Origin: Streptomyces tirandamycinicus
GTDB lineage: Bacteria; Actinomycetota; Actinomycetes; Streptomycetales; Streptomycetaceae
Assembly: GCF_003097515.1 (NCBI RefSeq)
Contig: NZ_CP029188.1
Coordinates: forward strand, 5,033,001-5,097,000
Reading direction: 5' to 3'
Length of the DNA: 64,000 nt
In this document: positions 36,036 to 43,044 of the stretch, in pieces
Position numbering within the stretch: the stretch's first letter is position 1
Layout of the letters: every line of letters starts with the position of its first letter
The notes under the pieces: generated by a model
What the model was told of the DNA's origin: nothing
Database searches by the model: none
The model's input: the letters and a program-made list of their open reading frames with translations, nothing else
Program-made: the position numbers and the translations under genes

Positions 36036-36320
36036 TCAGCGGGGAGCCTTCACCCTGCGTGCCGTCGCCCACTTCGCAAGCGCCCAGAGGGCAGCAGGTG
36101 CGAGAGCGGCGATGAGCGCGACGGAAAACGACGCCTCGGGAACAACGATCAGAGGCGGAAACGCTACGCCAGCCGCTTGGTGCGTAGGCTGCAGCAAGTT
36201 GTCAGGTGTTGCCTGGGTGTTGACAGGCATATCCGGGCCCGAGACTGCTTTGTTACTGTCAGGACCATCGGAACGGCGCATCAGGCGTTTGACCGAGAAA
36301 CGGCCGGGGGATGCAGACAT
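36036..36320 (-). CDS. small membrane protein, unknown
   Basis: 94 residues, ATG 36320 preceded by AGAGGAAG at good spacing. One transmembrane segment near residues 53-82 (ASFSVALIAALAPAALWALA) with a basic tail. It lies upstream of the regulator gene on the same strand, with a perfect inverted repeat just ahead of its start. No family recognised. Confidence 0.55.
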   Translation of the reverse strand: MSASPGRFSVKRLMRRSDGPDSNKAVSGPDMPVNTQATPDNLLQPTHQAAGVAFPPLIVVPEASFSVALIAALAPAALWALAKWATARRVKAPR

Positions 36321-36347
36321 CGAGCTTCCTCTGTCCGTAGTAGCGAT

Positions 36348-36393
36348 GGAGCGCGAACCCGGGATCTGTGAGAAGTGAGTGGGTTCGCGCTCC
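36348..36393. promoter_or_regulatory. perfect 13-bp inverted repeat upstream of the small membrane protein
   Basis: GGAGCGCGAACCC (36348-36360) and GGGTTCGCGCTCC (36381-36393) with a 20-base spacer, 28 bases upstream of the minus-strand start at 36320. It could be an operator, an attenuator, or the relic of a mobile element end. Confidence 0.5.
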
Positions 36394-36704
36394 GTGACTG
36401 TAGTAACACGGTCTGCCCAAAGGCCATTCGGACAAATGCTCCCCTTCTTGTGATCATTCGCCCCTTATCGGACACTTTCGTAGAGTCCGGGCGGTCAACG
36501 TGCACGCAGATTCGGAAAAGCACTGCACAAGCACAGGGATCTTGGTAATCCATGACCGGTCGGCACGCTCAGGGATGACTCCAGTAACCGACGACCCCAC
36601 ACATGATGGAGAGGTTGTGTCAGCTGGAGGCACGAGTCAGAAGGCGCCCATCTTGACCTGAGGACCCACGGACCGGAAGGGGTTGGCCGGCAAGGGCGTC
36701 TGGA

Positions 36705-36960
36705 GTGACAGACCCGGCTGACAACTTCAAGCCCGGCGTGTCCCGACGAACTGGACCGACTGCAGATGTAGCGCCCCGTGTCGAATGGTGGTTGCGCCGT
36801 CGTACGGTGCGCATGGTCGCCGAGGTGCGCGACGACCACCCGAACGAGACGGCGGCCCTGCAGGCGGTCACCGACAAGCTCGGCATCTCCCGCGAGACGC
36901 TGCGGAACTGAGTGAAGCAGCAAGAGATCGACACGGGAACGCGTCCAGGGGGACGACGGA
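36705..36960 (+). pseudogene. IS3-family transposase OrfA, 5-prime part, interrupted
   Basis: Reads VRMVAEVRDDHPNETAALQA, then VTDKLGISRETLRN, stop, VKQQEIDTGTRPG. Intact IS3 OrfA proteins continue TLRKWVRQ, so a TGG tryptophan has become TGA. The remainder of the same protein resumes at 38311, with the duplicated bases ACGACGGA at both junctions. It is therefore both mutated and split by a later insertion. Confidence 0.75.
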
Positions 36961-37074
36961 TGGCCCTGTTCACGAGAACGGGCAGCGCATGTCCAGCAGT
37001 TTGGGAGGCGGCTGGCGGCGTGCCGGATTCGAAATGTTCATGGGTTCGGACAGCGCCGGCGGGCAGCGTTCAGC

Positions 37075-37473
37075 TCAGTCGGCAGCGAGGATGCGGCAGA
37101 TGTCGCCTTCGGTGCAGGTCGCGGGGTCGGTTGCGGAGGCGGTGTGGGTCAGCTCGCGCAGCATGGCTCGGGTCGTTTCCAGTTCGGCGATGCGGCGCTC
37201 GACATCGGCGAGGTGCCGGGCGAGCAGGGCGGTGACGTGTGTGCAGGGCGGCTGGCCGCCGTCGCGGATCGCGAGGACGTCGCGGATCTCGGCGAGGCTG
37301 AAACCGGCCGCTTGGGCGGAGCGGATGAAGGCGACCCGGGTTGTGGTGTGGGCCGGGTAGTCGCGGTAGCCGCCCGAGGTGCGGGGCGGGTCCGCCAGCA
37401 GTCCGGCCTGCTCGTAGAAGCGCAGGGTCTTGGTGGTGGTGCCGGTGGCGGCGGCGAGGTCTCCGATGCGCAT
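37075..37473 (-). CDS. MerR-family heavy-metal-responsive transcriptional regulator
   Basis: 132 residues. MerR HTH MRIGDLAAATGTTTKTLRFY at the N-terminus, then YEQAGLLADPPRTSGGYRDY, a dimerisation helix, and three cysteines: one in GGQPPCTHV near 80 and two in TCTEGDIC near 119-125, the usual metal-ligand positions of MerR/CueR/ZntR-type sensors. It is divergent from the thioredoxin-like gene, and the intergenic promoter has the long 20-base spacer with dyad typical of MerR targets. Mercury or another thiophilic metal is the probable signal. Confidence 0.88.
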   Translation of the reverse strand: MRIGDLAAATGTTTKTLRFYEQAGLLADPPRTSGGYRDYPAHTTTRVAFIRSAQAAGFSLAEIRDVLAIRDGGQPPCTHVTALLARHLADVERRIAELETTRAMLRELTHTASATDPATCTEGDICRILAAD

Positions 37474-37489
37474 ACCTTCACCGTAGCCC

Positions 37490-37521
37490 TTGACCTTCCA
37501 GTGCGGTGGAAGGACTACCGT
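37490..37521 (+). promoter_or_regulatory. MerR-type promoter with operator between -35 and -10
   Basis: -35 TTGACC (37490-37495) and -10 TACCGT (37516-37521) are separated by 20 bases, longer than the normal 17. The spacer holds the dyad CCTTCCA (37494-37500) / TGGAAGG (37507-37513). This is the classical MerR-activated layout, in which the bound regulator untwists the spacer on metal binding. Confidence 0.8.
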
Positions 37522-37547
37522 GAGCGCGTGACCTGGAGGTGGCGCTG

Positions 37548-37895
37548 ATGCGTGTGGAGATGCTGATCGTCCCGGACTGCCCGAACGGCCCGGTGCTCAA
37601 GGAACGGCTGGAGCTCGTCCTGGCGGGCCGCACCGACGTAGAGCTCGCCGAGCACGTGGTCGAGGGCCAGGCGGAGGCCGAGCGCAGGGGCATGCACGGC
37701 TCCCCGACGCTGCTGGTCGACGGCCGTGACCCGTTCGCCGAGCCGGACGCCCCGGCCACCGTGTCCTGCCGGCTCTACCGCAGCGCCGACGGCCGGATCG
37801 GCGGGGCACCCTCCATGGAGGAGCTGCGGCGCGTGCTCGGTATCCCCGGCACCGGCACCGGCGGCGCGGACCGGGCCGCCGGCCGGGCCGGGTAG
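37548..37895 (+). CDS. thioredoxin-like / alkylmercury-lyase-associated small protein
   Basis: 115 residues from ATG 37548, 8 bases after GGAGG; GTG 37539 overlaps that site and is unlikely. Starts MRVEMLIVPDCPN, then a helix, HGSPTLLVDGRDPFAEP and SCRLYR. This is the small thioredoxin-fold protein often found beside actinobacterial MerR genes and sometimes labelled alkylmercury lyase. The CPN cysteine and the later SCR cysteine could bind metal. It lacks the long MerB domain, so organomercurial cleavage itself is doubtful. Driven by the MerR-type promoter. Confidence 0.75.
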   Translation: MRVEMLIVPDCPNGPVLKERLELVLAGRTDVELAEHVVEGQAEAERRGMHGSPTLLVDGRDPFAEPDAPATVSCRLYRSADGRIGGAPSMEELRRVLGIPGTGTGGADRAAGRAG

Positions 37896-37926
37896 GGCCG
37901 TCTCGCCCCGGCCGACGCCGCGACCC

Positions 37927-37957
37927 GAGCAGTCCGGTCGGTACGTTCGGACTGCTC
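37927..37957 (+). promoter_or_regulatory. hairpin abutting the MerT-like start
   Basis: GAGCAGTCCG (37927-37936) and CGGACTGCTC (37948-37957) form a 10-bp stem with an 11-base loop that ends exactly before the GTG at 37958. It leaves no free Shine-Dalgarno sequence and may modulate translation or be a partial terminator. Confidence 0.45.
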
Positions 37958-38152
37958 GTGGCAGTGGCCGCCGCGGCCCTCGTGTGCTGTGCGGGACCCG
38001 CCCTGATCGTCGCGGTGGCCTCAGGCGCGCTCGCGGCCTGGCTCGGCAGCTGGTGGGCCGTCGTCACCGCGGTGCTGCTCACCACCGGGACCGTCGGCTG
38101 GTGGCTGAGGCGACGGCGACAGGCCTGCCGCCCACCGCGCCCCCCTCAATGA
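37958..38152 (+). CDS. small MerT-like membrane protein
   Basis: 64 residues from GTG 37958. First helix AAAALVCCAGPALIVAVASG carries a vicinal cysteine pair followed by Pro, as in the first transmembrane helix of mercuric transport proteins MerT; second helix AAWLGSWWAVVTAVLLTTG; then a basic tail RRRRQ. MerT normally has three helices and a second cysteine pair, so this is a reduced version. It is the third gene of the metal cassette. No start other than the GTG is available in frame. Confidence 0.6.
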   Translation: MAVAAAALVCCAGPALIVAVASGALAAWLGSWWAVVTAVLLTTGTVGWWLRRRRQACRPPRPPQ

Positions 38153-38310
38153 TCGGAATGCTCGGGCCGTCACCCGCCCCGTGGCTGGCCATTCGCCCTC
38201 ACTATGGGCCAGGCCAAGATGCTGTCGACTCTCGTGAACATCGAACACGCCGACTGCGGGGCGCCTCCCAAACACGTGAACAATCGACGTCACAACTCGT
38301 GAACAAAGCC

Positions 38311-38460
38311 ACGACGGAGGAATCAAGCCCAGCTCAAGGCGTTGAAGAAGGAGAACGCCGAGCTGAAGCGGGCGGACAAGATCCTGAAGGCCGCGGCGAG
38401 TTTGAGGGCCGGACGACCGCGGACCGGGCGACCGGGCCCCTCAGCCACCGGCCGCCGTCG
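38311..38460 (+). pseudogene. IS3-family transposase OrfA, 3-prime part
   Basis: Reads TTEESSPAQ... in one frame and KALKKENAELKRADKILKAA in the frame expected for OrfA, the coiled-coil typical of IS3 OrfA, then diverges at AAASLRAGRPRTG where intact proteins read AAASFFAAELDRP. A small deletion and frameshift are therefore present, and no OrfB follows. Confidence 0.65.
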
Positions 38461-38572
38461 ACCTGGACACGATGTGAGCGAGAAGACGAGGGCACAGTGG
38501 GCCGTCACCGCCGGGCGGTGGGGCAGGTTCCGTGCGCTGAGCGGGGACCGCCTCCATTGGTGGTCACGTTGG

Positions 38573-38905
38573 TCAGGAGTCGCCGGTGATGGTGCGTTTC
38601 GGTACAGCGGTGACAACCCGGATCCAGCGCTCCGCCAGGTCGAGCGCCGCGGCGTCGCGAGTCGTGCAGCGCCGGCCGGCGATCCCGCCGAGGCGGCCGG
38701 TCCAGCCGTTGCGGCCGGAGCGAGAGGTACCGCCGTATGTCGGCTCCACGTATCCGAGAACCGTGTCGCCGCTGCGCAGGATCCACTGGTGGTTCTCCCG
38801 GTGATCTGGGTGTCGTACGAGTTCTGCGGCGTTGACAACGGCGCGGGCCTTGTTCTGCGCGAGTTTCTGCGGCCGAGGCTGGATGCTGTTGGCGGTGGGC
38901 GCCAC
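38573..38905 (-). CDS. hypothetical protein
   Basis: 110 residues from GTG 38905, 10 bases after the stop of the zinc-knuckle gene; the frame itself stays open to 39013. Contains RHPDHRENHQWILRSGDTVLGY, TGRLGGIAGRRCTTRDAAAL and LAERWIRVVTAVP, which looks like a compact alpha/beta protein related to plasmid-borne DUF-type proteins (mobile-element associated). One palindromic site CGTCACGTGACG lies at its start. Partner of the zinc-knuckle gene by position; function unknown. Confidence 0.55.
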   Translation of the reverse strand: MAPTANSIQPRPQKLAQNKARAVVNAAELVRHPDHRENHQWILRSGDTVLGYVEPTYGGTSRSGRNGWTGRLGGIAGRRCTTRDAAALDLAERWIRVVTAVPKRTITGDS

Positions 38906-38913
38906 CGCCGAAT

Positions 38914-38925
38914 CGTCACGTGACG
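38914..38925. promoter_or_regulatory. palindromic site CGTCACGTGACG (copy 1)
   Basis: Perfect 12-base palindrome at the junction between the zinc-knuckle gene stop and the following gene start, with flank AAT on one side and CTAG on the other, as in copies 2 and 3. Confidence 0.6.
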
Positions 38926-39389
38926 CTAGTGGTGCGTGTCTCAGGTCGCGTGAGGGGGGCGCTCTGCTCGGTGTCGGCGTGCGGTTGCCTCGTGGTGGGG
39001 GTGGCGGCCGCACTTGTCGCGGCCGCTCTGGGGGCGTGACTCTGCCTGCGCGCGGCCATGTCGGACGGGACGGCCTGTTGGGCTCGGGTCGTGAGAACAG
39101 CCGGGATTCGCGTCAGCACGTCGAGATCGCCCTCGTCGACGGACCGCCCGGCGGTCAGGGCATCGGCCAGTTGTCGAGCAGCGAGTGCGAGTTGATCGGC
39201 GAGCTCCAGCGCGGGCACACCCTCGTACTGGGCGAGCAGGCTCTGTGCGTCGCCAGAAGTGAGGGGGCGCGCGTCGAGCCTTTGGCGGGTGCGATACGCC
39301 TTGGCTTGGCAGGCGCGTGAGCAGTAGCGGCGGGCGCGCGGTCCGCGCTGTGGGGGCAGATCTGCATCGCATACCTGACAGATCGCCAT
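38916..39389 (-). CDS. zinc-knuckle protein, putative regulator
   Basis: 157 residues, ATG 39389 with GGGGAGA 7 bases upstream. N-terminal CQVCDADLPPQRGPRARRYC then SRACQAKAYRTRQR is a C-x2-C...C-x3-C knuckle, the same type as the N-terminus of the regulator at 34659. The middle is helical (ALELADQLALAARQLADALT), the C-terminus Ala/Thr-rich and disordered. Two copies of CGTCACGTGACG lie just upstream and one at its stop, suggesting autoregulation. No enzyme motif. Confidence 0.6.
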   Translation of the reverse strand: MAICQVCDADLPPQRGPRARRYCSRACQAKAYRTRQRLDARPLTSGDAQSLLAQYEGVPALELADQLALAARQLADALTAGRSVDEGDLDVLTRIPAVLTTRAQQAVPSDMAARRQSHAPRAAATSAAATPTTRQPHADTEQSAPLTRPETRTTSVT

Positions 39390-39408
39390 GGCGAGTCTCC
39401 CCTACAAT

Positions 39409-39420
39409 CGTCACGTGACG
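39409..39420. promoter_or_regulatory. palindromic site CGTCACGTGACG (copy 2)
   Basis: Perfect 12-base palindrome 20 bases upstream of the zinc-knuckle gene start (39389), with flanks AAT and CTTG. Confidence 0.65.
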
Positions 39421-39452
39421 CTTGCAGGGAGGGTACCACCGCGAGGCTCAAC

Positions 39453-39464
39453 CGTCACGTGACG
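39453..39464. promoter_or_regulatory. palindromic site CGTCACGTGACG (copy 3)
   Basis: Perfect 12-base palindrome 44 bases from copy 2 (four helical turns), in the opposite flank orientation (GTT and ATTGG). Together they look like a cooperative operator pair. Confidence 0.65.
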
Positions 39465-39995
39465 ATTGGATCCGACGTCGCCTCCTCGCCTAGTGCGCTG
39501 GTGGTGAGTCGAGTCGCAGCGCGTACCCCACGGGGGCTCCTGAGCCTCGAGCTGCGTCGGGGGCCGGGGCTGCCGGCTGTCGCCAATTGGCGACAGTTTC
39601 CGACCGTTCGACGGACGGGCGACTCGCTACTGCGGGGGCTGAGCGGAGCGCCCATGACGGGCTCGGCCACATCGCGGCAGCAGCTGCTCCCCCTCAGCCC
39701 GGGCCGGGCGGTGCGGTCTCCTTGCGCGTCTGTTGTCGTGACGGCGGGAGTACGGCGGTCGGCCCGTGTCCGGCGGGCTGACGGCCGACGGGGCCCCGGC
39801 GAGCCCACCCCCTCCCGTAGCCAGCGTCTTCTGCGTCGCCACGGCGCCCGCCGCAGTCGGCAACGCGCCCGTCACGTATACCGGCCACCTGGTCCGGAAT
39901 CAGGTCATGGGGACGGGCCGGGTGCGGTAGCGGTCCGGGGGACGGCAGGCCCGCACTGCTTGCTGGCGCGAGCGGTCTGGCCCGCCACCTACGGG
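39465..39995. other. gene-free interval with one long palindrome
   Basis: 530 bases without a credible gene: the frames open here on both strands are low-complexity Arg/Pro/Ala-rich. The only clear signal is the palindrome at 39577-39596. Confidence 0.5.
39577..39596. promoter_or_regulatory. 20-bp perfect palindrome CTGTCGCCAATTGGCGACAG
   Basis: Perfect dyad with an AATT centre, the layout of TetR- or GntR-like operators. It stands alone in a gene-free interval, between the zinc-knuckle gene and the convergent-end HTH gene. Confidence 0.6.
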
Positions 39996-40601
39996 TCAGT
40001 CGGGTGGGGAGGTCTGGCTGGCCTGGGCGAGGACGCGTTCCCAGGTGCGTGTTGATCCACCGTGCTGTTGGGCGAGGGCTGCTGCGATGTGGTGGCGGGG
40101 GGTGTCGCCGGCGGTGCTGAGGGCTTCGGTCGCGGTGTGCAGGCGTGGATCGCCTTCGTAGGCGTGTGCTTTGCGTGGGCCTTTTCCTGTGCCTGGTGGG
40201 CGGCCTCCGCCCTTTCCTTGTCCGGGTGGGTTGTTTCGGCGTTCTTCGAGGTCGCCGCGGGGCCACACGCGGAGGCTGTAGAGGGTCTTGCCTGCTGAGA
40301 TGTAGCCCTGGGTCGCGTAGGCGCGGACGGTGCTTGCCGTGACGCCGAGGAGGGCGGCTGCCTCTTCGTCGTTGAGGAGGTCGTCGGGATGTTCTCCGGT
40401 GGGCAGCGTGGGGAGGGGTTTGCCCATGAGGTAGGCGCGGGCTTGGGCGAGGTCGTAGATCAGGATGCGGCTGCGGGGGAAGAGGCTTGCTACGCGCTGG
40501 CGGAAGGCGGGGGCATCGCGGCGCCGCCAGGTGGCGATGGGGACGCCGGCTTGCTGGGCGATGTCGGCCTCGTTGATCACTGGCCGGTTGCGGGGGATCA
40601 C
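39996..40601 (-). CDS. HTH DNA-binding protein (plasmid type)
   Basis: 201 residues from GTG 40601, 8 bases after AAGGA. Two HTH-like segments: INEADIAQQAGVPIATWRRR near 8-27 and NDEEAAALLGVTASTVRAYA near 72-91 of the excisionase/MerR kind, followed by a basic Gly/Arg-rich linker (PPGQGKGGGRPPGTGKGPRK) and a helical C-terminus with QQHGGSTRTWERVLAQA. It could be an excisionase-like or replication-control protein of the element. Upstream frame to 40769 has no homology. Confidence 0.65.
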   Translation of the reverse strand: MIPRNRPVINEADIAQQAGVPIATWRRRDAPAFRQRVASLFPRSRILIYDLAQARAYLMGKPLPTLPTGEHPDDLLNDEEAAALLGVTASTVRAYATQGYISAGKTLYSLRVWPRGDLEERRNNPPGQGKGGGRPPGTGKGPRKAHAYEGDPRLHTATEALSTAGDTPRHHIAAALAQQHGGSTRTWERVLAQASQTSPPD

Positions 40602-40693
40602 TGTGGGGTTCCTTGGACTGCTAGGGTCGCGGGCGGAACCTTGTAGGCTGGTGGTACTTCCTACGCTGGCGTTCCGCTGGCACGGATGGTTGG

Positions 40694-41269
40694 TCAAGGG
40701 CCGGCGGTGTGCCGGGTCGCTCCGTGTGAGTGGCTCTCCGTCGGCCCTTTCCTCATTTCCGTCATCCATCTGCGGACTTCACGCGGGTTACGAAGCCTGA
40801 CGACCTGGACGCCCCGATCGGCTGTCTCCGCTACCTGCAGGGCGTAGCGGGGCCGGTTGTGCCGGTATTTGCGGATGGCGGTGCGTAGCAGCGACCGGCG
40901 GTGGAAGAAGGCCTTGCTCCAGGTCAGTCGCCTTGCTTGTGGGCTGTCGTCGTGTCCGGTGAGCTGGTAGAGGCTGCGGCGCACGATGCGGTACACGATC
41001 AGAGGCAGTGGGAAGTCGAGCCACACAAGTACGTCGGCTCGGTGCCAGACCACATCGGCCAGCTTGGAGAAGTTCCCTTCGACGATCCATGCGTCGTGCC
41101 GGGTGATCTCTCCTGCCTGTCGGCGGAACTCCGGCAGCGGCAGGGGGCCATCAGGGGTGAAGAGAAGGTCATCGAGGTCTGTGTGTGGGTAGCCGAGCTC
41201 TGCTGAGAGCCACTTGGCCAGGGTGGTTTTCCCTGTGGCGGGTGGTCCGAAGAGTGCGATTTTCCGCAT
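40694..41269 (-). CDS. P-loop kinase-like protein (adenylate-kinase/topology-modulation type)
   Basis: 191 residues from ATG 41269 with AAGGA upstream. Walker A GPPATGKTT at 8-16, then YPHTDLDDLLF, the acidic DLD and IVEGNF (residues around 55) and WLDFPLPLIVYRIVRRSL, as in the AAA_17/AAA_18 small kinases annotated FlaR or shikimate/adenylate kinase-like. It would phosphorylate a small substrate; which one is unknown. It is isolated in the element. Confidence 0.75.
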   Translation of the reverse strand: MRKIALFGPPATGKTTLAKWLSAELGYPHTDLDDLLFTPDGPLPLPEFRRQAGEITRHDAWIVEGNFSKLADVVWHRADVLVWLDFPLPLIVYRIVRRSLYQLTGHDDSPQARRLTWSKAFFHRRSLLRTAIRKYRHNRPRYALQVAETADRGVQVVRLRNPREVRRWMTEMRKGPTESHSHGATRHTAGP

Positions 41270-41408
41270 GGATTCCTTGCCTTCGCGGTGCGGCGCCCGG
41301 GCTGTGCCAGCCTTCGGCCGGCGGTGGCAGCGTCCACACCCCGGACTTGCCATTTTAAACATTACAGCAACCAGACTCGTAGCTGGGAGTCGTTCGGGGC
41401 TTGGGCCG

Positions 41409-41651
41409 GCCGCCGGAGGCGGCTCCGTGGCCCCGCAGGGGCGGGCCCGCGCCCGAAGGGCGCTTGAAGGGGCCCGGCGCGAAGCGCCTGCCCGTAGGGC
41501 AGAGAAAGCCGCCCGTGGCCGAAGGCCACTCAGGGGGCGGCGTTTCCGCTGGTCCGCCCCGCGCCCGAAGGGCGCTTCAAGGGGCGGACGCCAGCCGCTT
41601 GCGGCTGTCCTTTACGCCGGCGCCCCGGCCCGCCTGGTGGCGGGCCGGGGC
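41409..41651. repeat. array of GNA-triloop hairpins
   Basis: Seven perfect hairpins in 243 bases. Six have 5-6 bp stems closed by C-G with GNA loops on the plus strand: 41409-41423 (GGA), 41449-41463 (GAA), 41476-41488 (GAA), 41488-41502 (GTA), 41515-41529 (GAA), 41561-41575 (GAA). A further one with TT loop is at 41593-41606 and a 12-bp stem at 41624-41651 serves as probable terminator of the gene at 41693. GNA triloops of this kind make unusually stable DNA mini-hairpins. Confidence 0.75.
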
Positions 41652-41692
41652 AGTGGGGCGCCGGACCCGGTGCCCGGGTCCGGCCTGGGGTT

Positions 41693-42874
41693 CTACAGGC
41701 GGGGGAACAGGGCCCGCGCCGCCATCGGGTGGCGGTGCAGCATCCGCAGGAACTCAGCTTGGAACGCTGCCCGCGCTGCGGTCTCGTCGGAGCGCATGTC
41801 GCCCACCCCCTTCTTCGTCTTCACGATCACTCCGTCCATGATGCTGATCCCCGCGCCTCCCAGGTCGGAGAACACGTTGACGCGCAGGTGCAGGAACACC
41901 TGCCCGTCCTGCTCGGCGATCGTCACCGCGTAGGCAAGATCGGCGAGCGGGTAGACGTACGCGACCCGCGAGCGCTTGGCGGGCTCAGAGAGCAGTTCCG
42001 GGCGCAGACCCCGGAGGTAGTGGGCGAGCGTCGCCCGGGTCGCGGCCCGTAGCGGAACGTCGATGTGCTGCGGGTCGAACTCCCGGACTGCGGGCCGCCG
42101 CCACATTCCCGCCGTGCCGGTGGTGCAGACACGCAGGATCTCGTCATACATCTTCCGCAGCTTGCGGTGGATGTACGTCAGATCTGCGGGCAGCTCGGGG
42201 CTGGTCAGGCTCTCCCATCCCTGCGGCAGCAGGAACTGAGCCGTAGCCGTGGCGGTGGGGGTGGAGAGCGCCGGTACGGGCTCAAGCACCCGCAGGGCGT
42301 CGCCGTCCACGATGTCCGCGCTGATCAGCGCACCCAGTACGGATGACTCCTCGACTATGCGGCGCGATCGGACAGTGGAGAGCTGGCCTGCCCGCATGGA
42401 CCGCGCCGCGACGGCTGCGCGCTCTGCCTGCGTGCGCCCGACGAGGTGGGCATGGAACCGCTTCTCTCCCTGGATGGACTCGCGGTCAACGGTGTGCGGG
42501 TCGTAGCTCCACGAAACGACCGGGCTCAGCTCGTAGGCGCGGCAGTGCTCTGCAAAGCGGGCTGCGACGACCCCCAGTGCCTTGCCGAACTCGGGCGAGT
42601 GGTCGTGGAGCCCCGGCCGGGGGGTGGCCCCGGCGGACATGAGCATGAGCTCGTACAGGGCGTGCGGCGACCGCTTGTCGGTGAGGGCGTATGCCTCATC
42701 GGGCGACATGTTGATGTGGGCGTGGACGTTGGTCCACCCGTAGACGTCGTGGACAGTGCCCATGCGCTGAACGCCGTTCACGTACCCGGGGAACCCCTTC
42801 GCCGGGAGCGAGTCCACCACGGGAACGTCTCTGCGCTGATTCTCCAGAGCTACCGGAAGCAACTGACGGGCCAT
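41693..42874 (-). CDS. unrecognised protein with HAH motifs, flanked by hairpin arrays
   Basis: 393 residues from ATG 42874 after GGAAGGAA. No family recognised. Visible features: TNVHAHINMSPDEAYAL near 47, LHDHSPEFGKALG near 87, and KRFHAHLVGRTQAERAAVA near 138. The HAH motifs with a following hydrophobic residue recall the HUH metal site of Rep/relaxase proteins or HIT hydrolases, but no catalytic tyrosine could be placed. The C-terminal half (TRATLAHYLRGLRPELL, VNVFSDLGGAGISIMDGV) is beta/alpha mixed. Position between structured DNA arrays suggests a replication or recombination role, which is inference. Confidence 0.6.
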   Translation of the reverse strand: MARQLLPVALENQRRDVPVVDSLPAKGFPGYVNGVQRMGTVHDVYGWTNVHAHINMSPDEAYALTDKRSPHALYELMLMSAGATPRPGLHDHSPEFGKALGVVAARFAEHCRAYELSPVVSWSYDPHTVDRESIQGEKRFHAHLVGRTQAERAAVAARSMRAGQLSTVRSRRIVEESSVLGALISADIVDGDALRVLEPVPALSTPTATATAQFLLPQGWESLTSPELPADLTYIHRKLRKMYDEILRVCTTGTAGMWRRPAVREFDPQHIDVPLRAATRATLAHYLRGLRPELLSEPAKRSRVAYVYPLADLAYAVTIAEQDGQVFLHLRVNVFSDLGGAGISIMDGVIVKTKKGVGDMRSDETAARAAFQAEFLRMLHRHPMAARALFPRL

Positions 42875-43044
42875 TGGATTTCCTTCCCTCGTGGCTGGTT
42901 GTCGGTCGGGGTGTGCCGCCCCTTCCGACATGCACAACCTTACAGCATTTCAGCTCACCTGTCTACGCAAAAGCCCAGCTCAGAGCGTGTTTATCGGCAG
43001 GCCCGGCGGGGATGGCGGCAGCGGGTCACAGCAGAGGAAGGGGA

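Larger units (their letters stand above)
36961..38310. mobile_element. 1.35-kb mobile cassette with inverted ends and 8-bp target duplication, heavy-metal type cargo
   Basis: The left end reads GGCCCTGTTCACGAG (36962-36976) and the right end, read inward, GGCTTTGTTCACGAG; after 22 unrelated bases both continue GTTTGGGAGGCG at the same distance. TGTTCA motifs recur farther in on both sides. The bases ACGACGGA occur at 36953-36960 and 38311-38318, an 8-bp direct repeat, one base off the left end. The flanking IS3 OrfA reads through once the insert is removed. No transposase is inside, only a MerR-type regulator, a thioredoxin-like protein and a MerT-like protein, so it must have been moved in trans. 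8-bp duplications fit ISL3- or IS6-type transposases. Confidence 0.78.

Noticed and set aside
36340..36400. tRNA-like sequence with GGTTCG and matching arms near 36348-36393
   Set aside because: The GTTCG loop cannot be placed in a T-arm with a CCA-side acceptor stem; it is simply the 13-bp inverted repeat. No tRNA fold was found.
38323..38919. 198-residue minus frame overlapping the gene at 38573
   Set aside because: Low-complexity Arg/Ser/Pro translation in a different frame from the supported 110-residue gene and running into the IS3 remnant.
39627..40266. Two minus frames covering the gap with the 20-bp palindrome
   Set aside because: Pro/Arg-rich translations with no start signal or family resemblance.
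41401..41841. Plus-strand open frames through the hairpin array
   Set aside because: Composition follows the stem repeats, no ribosome site; it is structured non-coding DNA.
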